From Physcomitrium patens (Eukaryota; Streptophyta; Bryopsida; Funariales; Funariaceae): 64,000 bases of DNA. The stretch is from positions 9,220,886 to 9,284,885 of the forward strand of contig NC_037264.1 of assembly GCF_000002425.4 (NCBI RefSeq), in the 5' to 3' direction. The notes under the pieces were generated by a model. The model made no database searches. It was not told where the DNA came from and was given only the letters and a program-made list of their open reading frames with translations. The translations under genes were made by a program, and so were the position numbers. The first letter of the stretch is position 1. Every line of letters starts with the position of its first letter. Shown in pieces: positions 20,536 through 32,241 of this stretch.

Positions 20536-23500
20536 ATGACGACGCGCATCACGCCCGGTGTGGGTGCCAACCTCCTTGGCCAACACGCCGCTGAGCGTAA
20601 CCAGGATGCGACCGCTTACGTCGGCAACCTCGACTCTCAGGTGTCTGTCTGGTTTGCGCCTCTTCTCGTCATGAATTTACTACTATCAGTCTTCTTTCTC
20701 CTGTGGAACCCGCTTTTGGGAATAGCCACTCGGCTATTAGCTGGGTATGGTAGGATTGGGCGAGCTCGTTTTGTGCGATTGTTTGACAGGGGAAGATAGA
20801 TTACGTTCGACGGGGTTTTTGTTTCGGATCGTGGGTTTCGCATCGGAATGGATTGGCCGTGAGCTGGATTTTGAACATGGCTTATCAAGTATATTGGCTG
20901 TAGCATGGTGTTGAAAGGTTTTTTTTTGCCTTAGGGCTTTTTAAGGATGTCATTTCAGCCAATAATGCTGGGAGATTCCGCAGCATAGGATGTATGAGCG
21001 ACAGAGTATTTTTTTGCATACAGAAGATTTAAGAAGTAAATCTTGTGTCTGAAATCGCACCTTTCTTTTGAACACATCCTGAGGGGGCATGTTTTTAAAA
21101 GTGATCATGTTTGAGTGGCGAAGCTAATTCTCAGTTTTGCCTTCAACGGAGCAGGTTTCGGAAGAGTTGTTGTGGGAGTTGTTCGTGCAGGCTGGACCCG
21201 TAGGTTAGTGATTCCTACTCCTTGGCTCTCTTCCGATGTACAGGAACGCGCGAAATTCAATTTGTATATTCCATCAGTATGATCATTTGAATGATAACGA
21301 ATAGGGTTTGATATTTTGAATTAATGTTTCTGTCCAATATCGTGCGCACTGATTATATGTATACGATTTCCTGTCGCTCCTCTTTCTTTTTGTTACGAGA
21401 GCTGCGTAACCTGTTTCGAAATTTGTATTGCTTTTTGGTCATTATAGTCTGATATATGATTTGTGTAACTGGTTGGGACAGTTAATGTATATGTACCGAA
21501 GGACAGGGTCACTAATTTACACCAAGGTTATGGATTTATCGAGTTCCGAAGTGAAGATGATGCCGATTATGTAAGTACTCTGACATCTTATTTTCCTGAT
21601 TTTCCATTATGCGTTGCTGAGTACTGATATATATATATATATCAGTTTTTTAATTTCTTTGAGCACTAATAAATATCTGGAAACCGATCGCAGGCTATCA
21701 AGATCTTGAACATGATCAAGTTGTATGGAAAACCTATTCGAGTAAATAAGGTGAGCTATAGTAAGCGTGCGTTACATCCTATGGTCTGACCTTGCCACAG
21801 AATGGGCAATAAACAAGTGTTTTTAAGCATATAGGGCTGGCCAGATTGATATGTGGTTAGGCAAGTTATGTTTCAAGCACTTTTTCATTTTATTTTTATT
21901 TTTGTTTTTGTTGTTTATGAATAAAACTGGCTTATGTTCTGTTCATGAAACTTGAAGCAAGGTCGGCGACTGCTTGTTGATTGAAGGTCTGTCATTGATG
22001 CAGGCGTCTCAAGACAAGAAGAGTTTGGATGTTGGTGCGAACTTGTTCGTGGGTAACTTAGATCCTGTAAGTCACACTAATGGTTACTTTGTTCTAGGAA
22101 TGAAACAGTGTTATTTCTGGTTTTAGGTTAGACCTGTCTTACTTATCTGCAGCCTATGTTCGTGGATGTTCTAATGAAAGTGAAGCCTAGTGCTTCAAAA
22201 TCTCGAGAATGAGCCCATGATTTCCCTTGGCTGTGCAGGATGTGGATGAGAAACTATTGTACGATACTTTCAGTGCCTTTGGCGTGATAGTCACAAACCC
22301 TAAGGTATGGTTATCATCTTGCGTTTGTGGGGGTTTGGATGTGTAGTCTGCGCGCTTGTTCGCTCCCCTAAGTAATTTTGAGGTTTTTAGACTATGTATT
22401 TATCCAGTAATAAGATAAGGATAAAAAACGTACTGCCGATTCAAAATTTTGGTGGAATTCAGATCATGAGGGATCCAGATTCTGGTAATTCGCGAGGATT
22501 TGGCTTCATCAGCTACGATTCGTTTGAAGCTTCAGACTCTGCAATTGAGGTAAGCTTGATGGATGCCAATTTCGTACTTTTTCTTTATTGAAATAGGGAA
22601 GACGATTTTTTGGGTCAAGTGAGTGTCTTGTAAATGACTCGAGTAGAGCACGGCATAAGAACAGGAACCGCTAGGTTTTCATCAGTAGTGTTCGAATTGT
22701 GCAGGCCATGAACGGGCAATATTTGTGCAATCGGGCTATCACTGTCTCCTATGCTTACAAGAAAGACACGAAAGGTGAACGTCACGGGACACTTGCAGGT
22801 GTGTATTCACTTCACCTAACCTGTTTATTCATAATGTCTACTTTTGTACTCGACTTTTATTTATTTTTGGCGGGATTAGATCCTGCTGAGGTATTTACGA
22901 AATGCCTTAATGTTATTATCTGCCAAAGTAGATTGTAACCTTCTTGAGGCTCCAACTTGGCAGAGCGCATGTTGGCATCTAGCAATCCCAACACAACGAA
23001 AAGTCGACCACACACTCTGTTTGCAAGTGGACCTCCATCATTGGTTGGTCCTCCACAACTTGGGCAAGGTCTTCCTCCTGCTCCTCCTCAAGCTAACGGT
23101 AACATGGGCATGCCCATGAATGGGCACATGCACCCCCCACCATTCGCTGGTGGCCCTCCGCCAATGCCTCCTCCTCCACAAGGGAAGATGATGCAAGGTC
23201 AGCCAGCACCCCCACAGGGCTACGGGGGTCCTATGCAGCAACCGCAACATCTCACCCAGGGTTCTCATCAAATACAAGGTGGTCAAGGTCCACCCCTTCA
23301 ATGGGGAAATCAGCCTCAACAGATGATGCAGCAACAAGGCATGCCTCCACAAGGGATGCCACCTCCGCAATTCAGACCTGGTCCTCCAGGTTCACGTCCT
23401 CCCAACATGCCTCCACCTCCTCACGGTTTTCATGTTGGCCCACCGGGGGGCCCTCCACCTATGGGTATGGGAGGACCCCCTCCTTGGGGCAGAGGGCCGC

Positions 23501-23550
23501 CACCACAGGGCATGCGTCCACCTCCACCAGGCATGCAGCAGCAGCAACAG

Positions 23551-23589
<39 letters not shown>

Positions 23590-23727
23590 ATGAATCAACA
23601 ACAGATGCAACAAGGTTTGCCTCCACCTCCCCGAGGTCCTCCTGGTATACCCCCACCTCCTCCAGGTAGCATGATGGGAGGTTCTGGTGTGCGGCCACCT
23701 CCGCCACCAGACAGCCAGGGTAGATAG
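20536..23727 (+). CDS. SF3B4: Splicing factor 3B subunit 4 (SF3B4/SAP49)
   Basis: Component of the SF3b complex of U2 snRNP; in other eukaryotes it contacts pre-mRNA upstream of the branch site and binds SF3B2. Nine exons: 20536-20640, 21155-21203, 21482-21570, 21694-21750, 22004-22066, 22239-22304, 22463-22549, 22705-22798, 22964-23727. They total 1374 nt, 457 aa (human protein 424 aa). RRM1: RNP2 [12 protein letters not shown]1 [12 protein letters not shown]2: NLFVGNLD and SRGFGFISY. The linker after RRM2 has the family signature [10 protein letters not shown]...[10 protein letters not shown]. The C-terminal half is Pro/Gly/Met-rich with a Gln run (CAG/CAA repeat at about 23535-23590) followed by [13 protein letters not shown] motifs. 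The start is the ATG giving [30 protein letters not shown], which fits the family N-terminus. Confidence 0.96.
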
Positions 23728-25298
23728 AAATCCAGTGTAGGTAGGCTATTCCTTTAGAGAGTACTGTAGTAAATTGTGAGAGCAATGTGGAGAATGTCTT
23801 GTAGTTTCTTACGGGATATGGTTTTGGCTGCACCATGTGAAGTAACTCTTAACCTTGTACCACTTCGGGCTACGACCTTCAGTGTACATCTCAACTCATT
23901 CCGAAATTTAAAAATGAGTCTGCGGTGTGTCCAGCATGGGGTTCATTAATTGCCATGTGGTGTGTGACTTGAGTGATGATTGTGGGTTTTTAGATTGTGT
24001 AGCAATGGGCTATCGAGAATTGGCAAACATTTCCTTAGTTTGTGTTCTATTTGACATCACCTCTGCCGCAAGTCGCAACGGTACAGGAAATGGCCCGCGG
24101 GCTCGACTCGAATCTCTCAATTGTTTCCACGGTCCTTATAACGTTAGTTTGGAGCAGAACTTGACCAACCCACGCAATGACAATGAGATATCGTCTACTT
24201 TCTTTTCCAAGTCTGGTTTTCTCTACTAGCGATTCCGCAGTTAATTCAAGACATCAAGGGTAATTGTGTGGCGTTGAATCACACCAACAATCCTCATTCT
24301 ATACACCCAAAAAGTGCAATTTAGGTTTCGTCTGGGTGTTTTTGTCAACAGGGTTTTGAGGTTCAGATGAACAAAAACAACGATTGTAGGTTATTGGTCC
24401 CATCAAAACAAATGTATCAATGAAAAATAAGAAATCATGGTCTCTTCAAATAATGTGTATTTTCATCATACATTATAATTCAATAAAAACATATTTATTT
24501 CTTGGTAAATATTATTTCTTTCGATGAATTAAAATTTGAGAGTATTATTCAATTCAAAATTGTAAATAACGCACTTCGAAAATAATGCAAAGAAAAACTG
24601 ATTACAATTTATGTTTTTGATTACTGTTTCTTGCTTCAAGCAAATGGAACATTCTTTGTACAAACAAAAATGAAAAAAATGTGTTGTGTAGTTTTCAATG
24701 AACAAAATTAACTAGAGGATCGAAAATACTTTTACCAAATAAATAATAATCCAAAGCCGATCTATAAAATTCCAATTCATTATGAGGGAAAATAGCACGC
24801 ACAAACCTCTTGCTATTTCAGCATTTATATATATCTATATATATATTTATAGAAATTCATTCTTGACCTTAAAAGCATCCACTACCAGCCACACACAACT
24901 TGTTGAAAGGATGAATACGAAACCAGATTGAAACGAAAATGAAAATACTTGAATTCTCAAAGGCTTTGTTTTTATTACCCAAACATCAAAACTCACAGGA
25001 CCATTTCGAAGGTTTTCGGATTCCAGTCCTACAACAAAGAATGAGGGAAATCCAATTATAATGCACCTCATTTGCATAACAAATGATTGTTGTTTCTAAC
25101 AGAGAGCGAAACTGCACACTCCGCATCAGGTTTATGTGATTGGGTTTTTTTTTCGACAACGACAATGCAGCCATGATCTGCAAACCATGAAGAAAACTAA
25201 ATCCAAAACACAACGGCCTTCTCACATGTTGCAACATCAAGTCGATGCTGCTCGTCGCCCATGGATTACATTTATTTGTGCACGAGTTTTGATGGTGC
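23728..25298. other. SF3B4 3' flank and spacer
   Basis: The first 500-600 bp are probably SF3B4 3' UTR. Further right it becomes AT-rich. The 25000-25298 stretch may hold the 3' part of the minus-strand LLG-like gene, but I cannot define an exon there. A frame at 23927-24229 has no domain. Confidence 0.4.
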
Positions 25299-26075
25299 TC
25301 ATGGATCACCAACCGTTGTGACCAGAGGCGCTGACAACGGCACTGGGCTGGGGACGATGCAAAGATAAGTTTTAAAGCAACTCAGGAACAACTGCTCGGG
25401 ATAGTTTCCAGCCAGAGTGAGGTACGTGAACAGATTCCGCCAACAGTTTGTTGTTGAGTTATTGATATACTCCGCGCATGGGCACGCGTAAGTTGTGAAT
25501 GCGTCGCAGCATCGCCAGGTTAGGACAGGTGGATTCGCTGACCGTAGTCACGGCGCTGTAATTCTGCGCGGAGAAGTCGATAGGGCAAACTGCTTAATCG
25601 AAGTTTCTCATGAGCCTCTCTCATTCTGATTTTCTTTTTGCTTACGGCGGTCACTCGATTGAAGGGTACAGCACTCGCCTGTTACTGTATGGAGGAGTTG
25701 TCTAGACGGAGATCCCCGCAGCCTTGATCCTGCTTCGATTCCTCCATCACCTGCGTGGTCAATCAATTCAGCCAAGGACGATGATTAAATGCGGACAGGA
25801 ATCAACCCTGTGAAAATTAATCGGCTAACTTTTGCACAAACAATGACATCTCTAATGCCTTTACACAAGTGTCAAGTGTCTAGTTCTCGCTAGAGATCCT
25901 CCAGTACTTAGAACCCAGATATGTAGAAAGTGGGAAATTCGCTTTTAACTTCGATCCAGCTCCACGAGGGCTCTGTCAGCCGCGACTCACCTGTAGCAGC
26001 GGAGACAACGCAAAGCGGTGCCACGATGAGAAGCAAACATCGCATCTTCGAAGAGCTCAAGAAAACGAGAGCCAT
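25299..26075 (-). pseudogene. LORELEI-like GPI-anchored protein (LLG) gene, frame-broken
   Basis: LLGs are small GPI-anchored co-receptors for FERONIA-class CrRLK1L kinases and RALF peptides. Exon 1 (26075-25991) encodes signal peptide MALVFLSSSKMRCLLLIVAP, ending at a GTGAGT donor. Exon 2 starts at 25750 and reads GDGGIEAGSRLRGSPSRQLL, matching the family's SDGxFxS...GRNLLQ stretch; its donor is either a GC donor after 25679 or GTAAGC after 25646. Exon 3 starts at 25589 and gives CPIDFSAQNYSAVTT, aligning with family CxxDFxxxNYTxITS. Further on, in another frame, comes CCDAFTTYACPCAEYINNST, then WRNLFTYLTLAGNYPEQLFL, aligning with CCxAFxxFACPxAExLN and MFSYINLYGxYPPGLF. The frame change falls between about 25550 and 25512 and no intron fits there. 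No hydrophobic GPI tail was found before the stop at 25299-25301. It is a pseudogene or carries an assembly indel. Confidence 0.65.
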
Positions 26076-28363
26076 GGCGTGTGGCGAGCAGGGGTCGAGA
26101 CTCACACACGCAGTGTATCGAATTGTGTTCTGCTGAGCTGATTCAACCCCGAGTCCCACACAAATAAATAAACAAGCAAGGCAAGGAGAAGACCAGACCC
26201 AGTGGCGACTAGGTTTGACTGCTGCTCACCGTGGAAGTTCCGGAGACCACATTTCTGGACTTTGCACACTTTGTGTGATATAATGTTGATATAGTTGTTG
26301 ATGTCTTTGTTGGTGATGTGTTGGAATAGACACAGAACGTCGCAACTCTTGCACAATGCCCTCTTCTCAACAATTTGTACCATCTTTGAACCACCATATT
26401 CATGCCCGCACATTCAGTTTCGGCAACTCCACCTTCCGACAGCATCAGCTTCATTTGATCACTCTCATATGTGGCAGTGCCGCTTAGGCCACATAAGCTC
26501 CGGCCTATGTCTTCAACACCTCACCCAACTTGGAACAGTTATAGGCCTTTGACAAGTAATTTAGATAACCATGCTTTATCCTACAAACGTTCATTTGTTG
26601 TTGTTGCACAGATGATAAAAATGCAATAAATAAAATTTGTAAAGATGACAGTCTCTACTTCTGAAAATATGGAAAAAAAAAAAAAAAAAAAAAAAAAAGA
26701 CAACAACAACGACAATTACAAGTGATATCGTAAATTCTTGAACAAATAATTTTATATACTATTTTGAATTGATAGGAAATTATTTTAAATAAAAAGTTAA
26801 ATCAAAAGACGTGATTTTAATAAACAAAAAATACTAATGTAAATATGTGAATAATACAGAAATTAAAGATATAAAAAGTAATAAATTATGTCAACAAATT
26901 ATTAGTTACAGCAATAATAAAAAAGTTAATTGATCAAATCTAGCAAAGAGACTTGTATTACTTAATTGAAATCAGTAGAGACGCTTCTATCAATTAATCA
27001 AGTCCAACGGAGATGCACTTGTTCCTCAATCTTTACCAAGAAAAATACTTTTTTTGTAAAGAATAAAAATTAAAACTTAAAAATATATAGCCAAATGAAA
27101 TCAAATATTGCTTCAAAATGAAGATTAATTAGTTATTATTAAAAAATCAAATTATTAGTAATATTATAATTAGGGAGGAATTGAGTCAATAAAAATAAAT
27201 AAAATTTTTAAAAACTACTAAAATAGTGATTTTTTAGAGATGTATCTTTTTCTATTTTATAAAATTAAACTACATTATAAAATTAAATTATAATAAAATT
27301 AATAAAATTCATTGATTAAATCCAATAATGAGACTCATGTAGATAAATCATGAAAAAATAAAAATAAAAGAAAAAAATTAGAAATTTGTGAAAAGAGGGT
27401 TTTGAAATTTAGATTTAGGATTTAGAGTTTAGGAACTTAAGGTTTATAGTTTAAAATTTAGAAGATAAGATTTTTGAAATATAAAAATAAGGAGTTTTTA
27501 AAATTTAGGATTTAAAGTTTAGGAATTAAGAGAACTGAGGTTGATGGATGGGACATCTCAAGATATGGCATACTCTAGCATTTTACAAGTTTTGTAAATT
27601 CACTTGTAAAGACTAATAAAAACTTTAAAATTTTATTTTACTTCTATATCAAATTTAACAAGTTGAGTGTATTTATTACAAAAAATTTAAGATAGTTAAG
27701 AATTTTTTAAATTATTATTTTTAAAAATAATTGAAAGAAATAAAATAAAATATTATAATAATATTTTTCTTATATAATATATAAATATAAATATATATAA
27801 TTTATTAAATAAAAATAAAAAACTGAATAAATAAATAATTTTTATAAACTTGTAACAAATAATTAATTTTTATACCTAAAATATTATTTATATATAATAA
27901 TTAAAAAGTCCGTAAAAAAGACATTTGTAAGTCCTCATTGATTTTAAATAGCAGAAATATTTTCCCACAATGACCATCATCTACTAAAAAAAAAAAAAAA
28001 AAAAAAAAAAACAAAAAAAAATTCTAATCACTTCATACTAATCAAATTGATACCATCATTAGAGTTTAAAATATTAACTGGATCAGAAGTTAGAAAAAAT
28101 ATTAATATTATAAATATTAATTTCAATTTTTTAATTTTATATACTGAGATGTACTTTTGAAATTAAAAATTAAAAATAAAAAATAAAAAATATTATAATT
28201 AAGTTTTTTATATTTTTAGATGAGTTATAAATTAATCGAGAGTATTTTAATAAAAAGAAGTAGAAATAGATTAAATTATTATTAGTTTAAAAATTCCAAA
28301 TATTTACTATTAGAATATGGTCCAATATTTTATTTAGAAAATCTATTTTAGAAAACTTAATTT

Positions 28364-28365
<2 letters not shown>

Positions 28366-28404
<39 letters not shown>

Positions 28405-28464
28405 AAAATATATTATAATCAATATTTTTTTGATATATAAAATTTCATGCATATCAAAAATGTA

Positions 28465-28498
<34 letters not shown>
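28366..28498. repeat. Two (AT)n microsatellites
   Basis: AT dinucleotide runs lie at about 28366-28400 and 28470-28498, separated by AT-rich unique sequence. Confidence 0.9.
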
Positions 28499-28503
<5 letters not shown>

Positions 28504-29590
28504 AAATTTATTTTAAACTATTTATTATTTTTACAATAAATTCTTTTGATTAGAAAATATTTCCTATGTAGAATTAAGAGTATAAATAATAAAGATGTCT
28601 TTACTTGTCTTGGTTTCAAAAACACCAAAAATAAAAATTCATAGGTTGGTAAGAATGGATGAAGTGACTACATAGGTCTATTACTTGCTGTTGTTGTTAT
28701 GTTGAAATAAAATCTTGCTGCTAGTATAATAAAATCAAAACCTTTGTAATGAGACATCCAATCATGTTGACTTAGGAACTTATTAGAATGCCAAAAGAGA
28801 GAACCTAATATTTTCTTCAATACTTTTTTTTTCTTAGTAGATACCTAATAATTATAATTTTTTTAGTTGTAAAATAATTTAAATTAATCTTATTAATTTT
28901 TCAATAAAATATTAAATAATAAAAAAAATGGATTCTACAAGTCTTACTTGGTAATATTTTTTAATTATAATAATTTATGTTTTATAGTTTAAATGGCTAT
29001 AAGCATGTTATAATAAAAATTATTGAAGTGAATTGCCATTGAAGACCACAAGCAACAAAAAAATTGTCAGAAAGAGCAAACACTAGAAAGAAACAAGGGC
29101 CAAATTTTTCGTTGGTAGCTTCAATATCAATTGAAAAGAATAGAGAGAGGAATAGGAAGATAATAGAGAATATGGTATAGAGCAAAGAGAGCTAAGAAAT
29201 AAAGGTGAAAGAAGAATAAAAAACAAGAAAAAAAAGCTAAGGGTCCCTTTTAAGACCAATTTGAAATTTTCAAACTAAAGAATCATGAAAAAGACATCAA
29301 GGGGCCGCCTTTGCACTCTTGCCATTCTAAAGTTGCAAGTGCAACCCATAATCCCTACTACTATGGTGATTAATTAAAACACCAACTTAATCAAGTAACT
29401 TTGACTTAAATTACTTTTATTTACAACTTAAAAAATAATTCTTTACCACCATCTTCAATGAGTTTCTGTCACTCTAGATATTTTTTTTAATCATAAATTC
29501 TTTATGAATTAACTACTATATGATTTTAATTGCTAAAATTTATTATTTTGGCCCTTAGTTTAAAAAGAAATCAATCAAAAAAATTAGTAG

Positions 29591-30187
29591 AAATCTATTA
29601 AATTATAGATCTATAATTATAGATAGTTATAATTATAGATCTATAATTATAGATAGTTATAATTATAGATAGTTATAATTATAGATAGTTATAATTATAG
29701 ATAGTTATAATTATAGATAGTTATAATTATAGAAATCTATTAAATTATATTTAATAGATTTCTATAATTATAGATCTATAATTTAATTATAACTATAATT
29801 ATATAGAAATTATAAATTAATATATAATATAATAACTATAATTATAGATCTATAATTTAATAGATTTCTACTAATTATAATTTCTATATTTAGTATAGAT
29901 TAACTATAATTATAGATCTATAATTTAATAGATTTCTACTAATTTATATATAGATTAACTATAAATATAGAAATTATAGATCTATAATTATAGTTAAACT
30001 ATATTAAATATAGAAATTATAGATCTATAATTATAGTTATTAATTATAGTTATAATTTAATAGATTTCTATAATTATAGATCTATAATTATAGAAATCTA
30101 TTAAATTATTAGATCTATAATTATAGATAGTTATAATTATAGAAATCTATTAAATTATAGATCTATAATTATAGATCTATCATTATA
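29591..30187. repeat. Palindromic A/T minisatellite array
   Basis: About 600 bp built from permutations of TATAATTATAGATAG (16-bp period near 29630-29730) and the perfect palindrome ATAATTATAGATCTATAAT with its mirror. Units occur in both orientations, including GAAATCTATTAAAT and its complement ATTTAATAGATTTC around a 3-nt spacer near 29731-29765. Large parts can fold into hairpins. Confidence 0.85.
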
Positions 30188-31363
30188 GGTTTTGTACTAT
30201 CTTAGAATATTGAAGGAAGCTAAAACGTATTCAATTTAAGAACTAATTAATTTTTAAAAAATTACTTATTAAATAGAAATAAAGTATTAAATCAAAAATT
30301 AACATGATTGAATTTTAAAATAATAAAGTATTATTATTACTATTATAAATAGATAGAACCAACTAGGATATTAAAAAAATGATCCTAAAAAGATATTATC
30401 AAAAACTTAGAATGCTTCTATCATGTTTAAAACACAACTAAATCTATAGAGTTTATTTTTATTATTTTTTATTTAAATATAAGTTAAAAGACATTGTTAG
30501 ACTATTTATTTGACTATTTTATTACAAAATTTATTAAAATTTGAATTTTAAAAAATTAATTAATTAATAAATAAAATTATTGGTGGTACTCAAAAAAGAC
30601 ATCTCATATTGACTTGATTGGAACTTTGGTCTTGAGGTTAGCTTTGTTGCAATTTGTACCATTTTTTTAAAAATACATATTATAAAATTTTAAAGCATTT
30701 TTGGTAGCCTTTAAAGAAACATTTGTTGGTCATGATAAAATTAAATCTACAACAATGAAGATCTAAGCTCTTTGCCAATGTATATATTGTCATATTATAT
30801 ATCATCTTCTTTGAGAATGCACCAAGTACTTGATTGTGGAAGGTTAACTTGTATTTTGCGAGTAACAAAAAATCTAACCACTTTAGTAAAATCCTAAATT
30901 CTAATTTAATGTTAATAATTCTAATAAAATCCTAATTAAATCTTTAAAAAATTAATTTTTTTTTTAAATATTTTTAATAAAATTATGAAGAATATTAAAA
31001 AAATCATAAAGAACCCTAATAGTACCTACCAAATTTTACACTTCAGCAAAAGAATAATTTGTAGGATTTAAAAGAAAGTTTTTTTTAGATTATTTTAAAG
31101 AAATTAAGAAACATAAAACCTAAGTTGAGTTAAAATTTTCTTATATTACGAAAAAAAACTTAATTAGGCTATATTACTGGCTATATATGATAGCTTAGTA
31201 GAAGTAGTTAGTTCATAACAATGCCATATATGTACTATATTTTATTATTATAGGAATTTTTATATTGAAAAGAAAACATCTTATAATTTACAATTTGTTT
31301 TTCAATACCATCAATTAAATACGTAAATATTTTTTTATAAAAAAATAGTCCTAAAAATTTTAA

Positions 31364-31366
<3 letters not shown>

Positions 31367-31430
<64 letters not shown>
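31367..31430. repeat. (TA)n(GA)20 compound microsatellite
   Basis: A TA run (about 31367-31390) passes directly into twenty GA repeats (31391-31430). Confidence 0.95.
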
Positions 31431-31433
<3 letters not shown>

Positions 31434-32205
31434 TTAAAACTTAGACAAGGCATAAAAATAAAATGATTTATGTTTATGGTTGAATTTTTTTATATTTAAA
31501 TTGAATAAAAATATGAATAAATAAATAAAATAAACTATTAAAAAATTGATTAAAAATTCTTAGTATTAATTTTACTATCAAAAACATGAATCACAACAAT
31601 AAAACCTCAAACACTCTTATGTCACTCAAGAAGAGTATATATATCACTTAAAGTAGTATGATATTAGAACTAGAATGACCATTGTCAAAGGCAAGAAGAA
31701 TAGAGACTCTTGAAACTAGACTAAGAACAAAAAAAGCATTCACAAAAATAAAGAAGGCTTTACTTTTGCTTTCATATATACTATCTAACTAGGAGCTATG
31801 TGGTGACGTTCTATAGCACCTCTAACATGTAACAACTTTGTAAGACACGTGTCTAAATTACAAGATAAGTTTCTTATATTTGCACCACATAGTTAGCTTG
31901 TACTACAAACTACTAATACATTCAATATGTAGTTAAGTTGTTGGCTAAGTTTTTAAGCTACTAAAAAAATACAAATATGTATAAAGTCAAATATGTGTCT
32001 ATGAAGCTTTTAAGAAGCATTGCCATAAGTTAATATTAAATTTACTTACATTTATTTTCTACCTAACACTTCTTATCTAGATAAATATGTATGTCTATGA
32101 CATCTATTCAATAGAAAATCAGAAGATAAAAGAAAAAAATTATTAATTTTAGAAAAAAAAATCTTATTTTTTGTATTTGTGTTAAATTAAAAATTTAAGA
32201 AGAAT

Positions 32206-32241
<36 letters not shown>

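Noticed and set aside
23301..23669. Ala/Thr/Ser-rich alternative frame over the end of SF3B4
   Set aside because: It is a shadow of the Pro/Gln-rich SF3B4 exon created by the CAG/CAA repeat.
25908..26159. 83-aa stand-alone secreted peptide starting at 26159
   Set aside because: The internal Met at 26075 starts a clean signal peptide ending at a GTGAGT donor, and the spliced continuation matches LLG proteins better.
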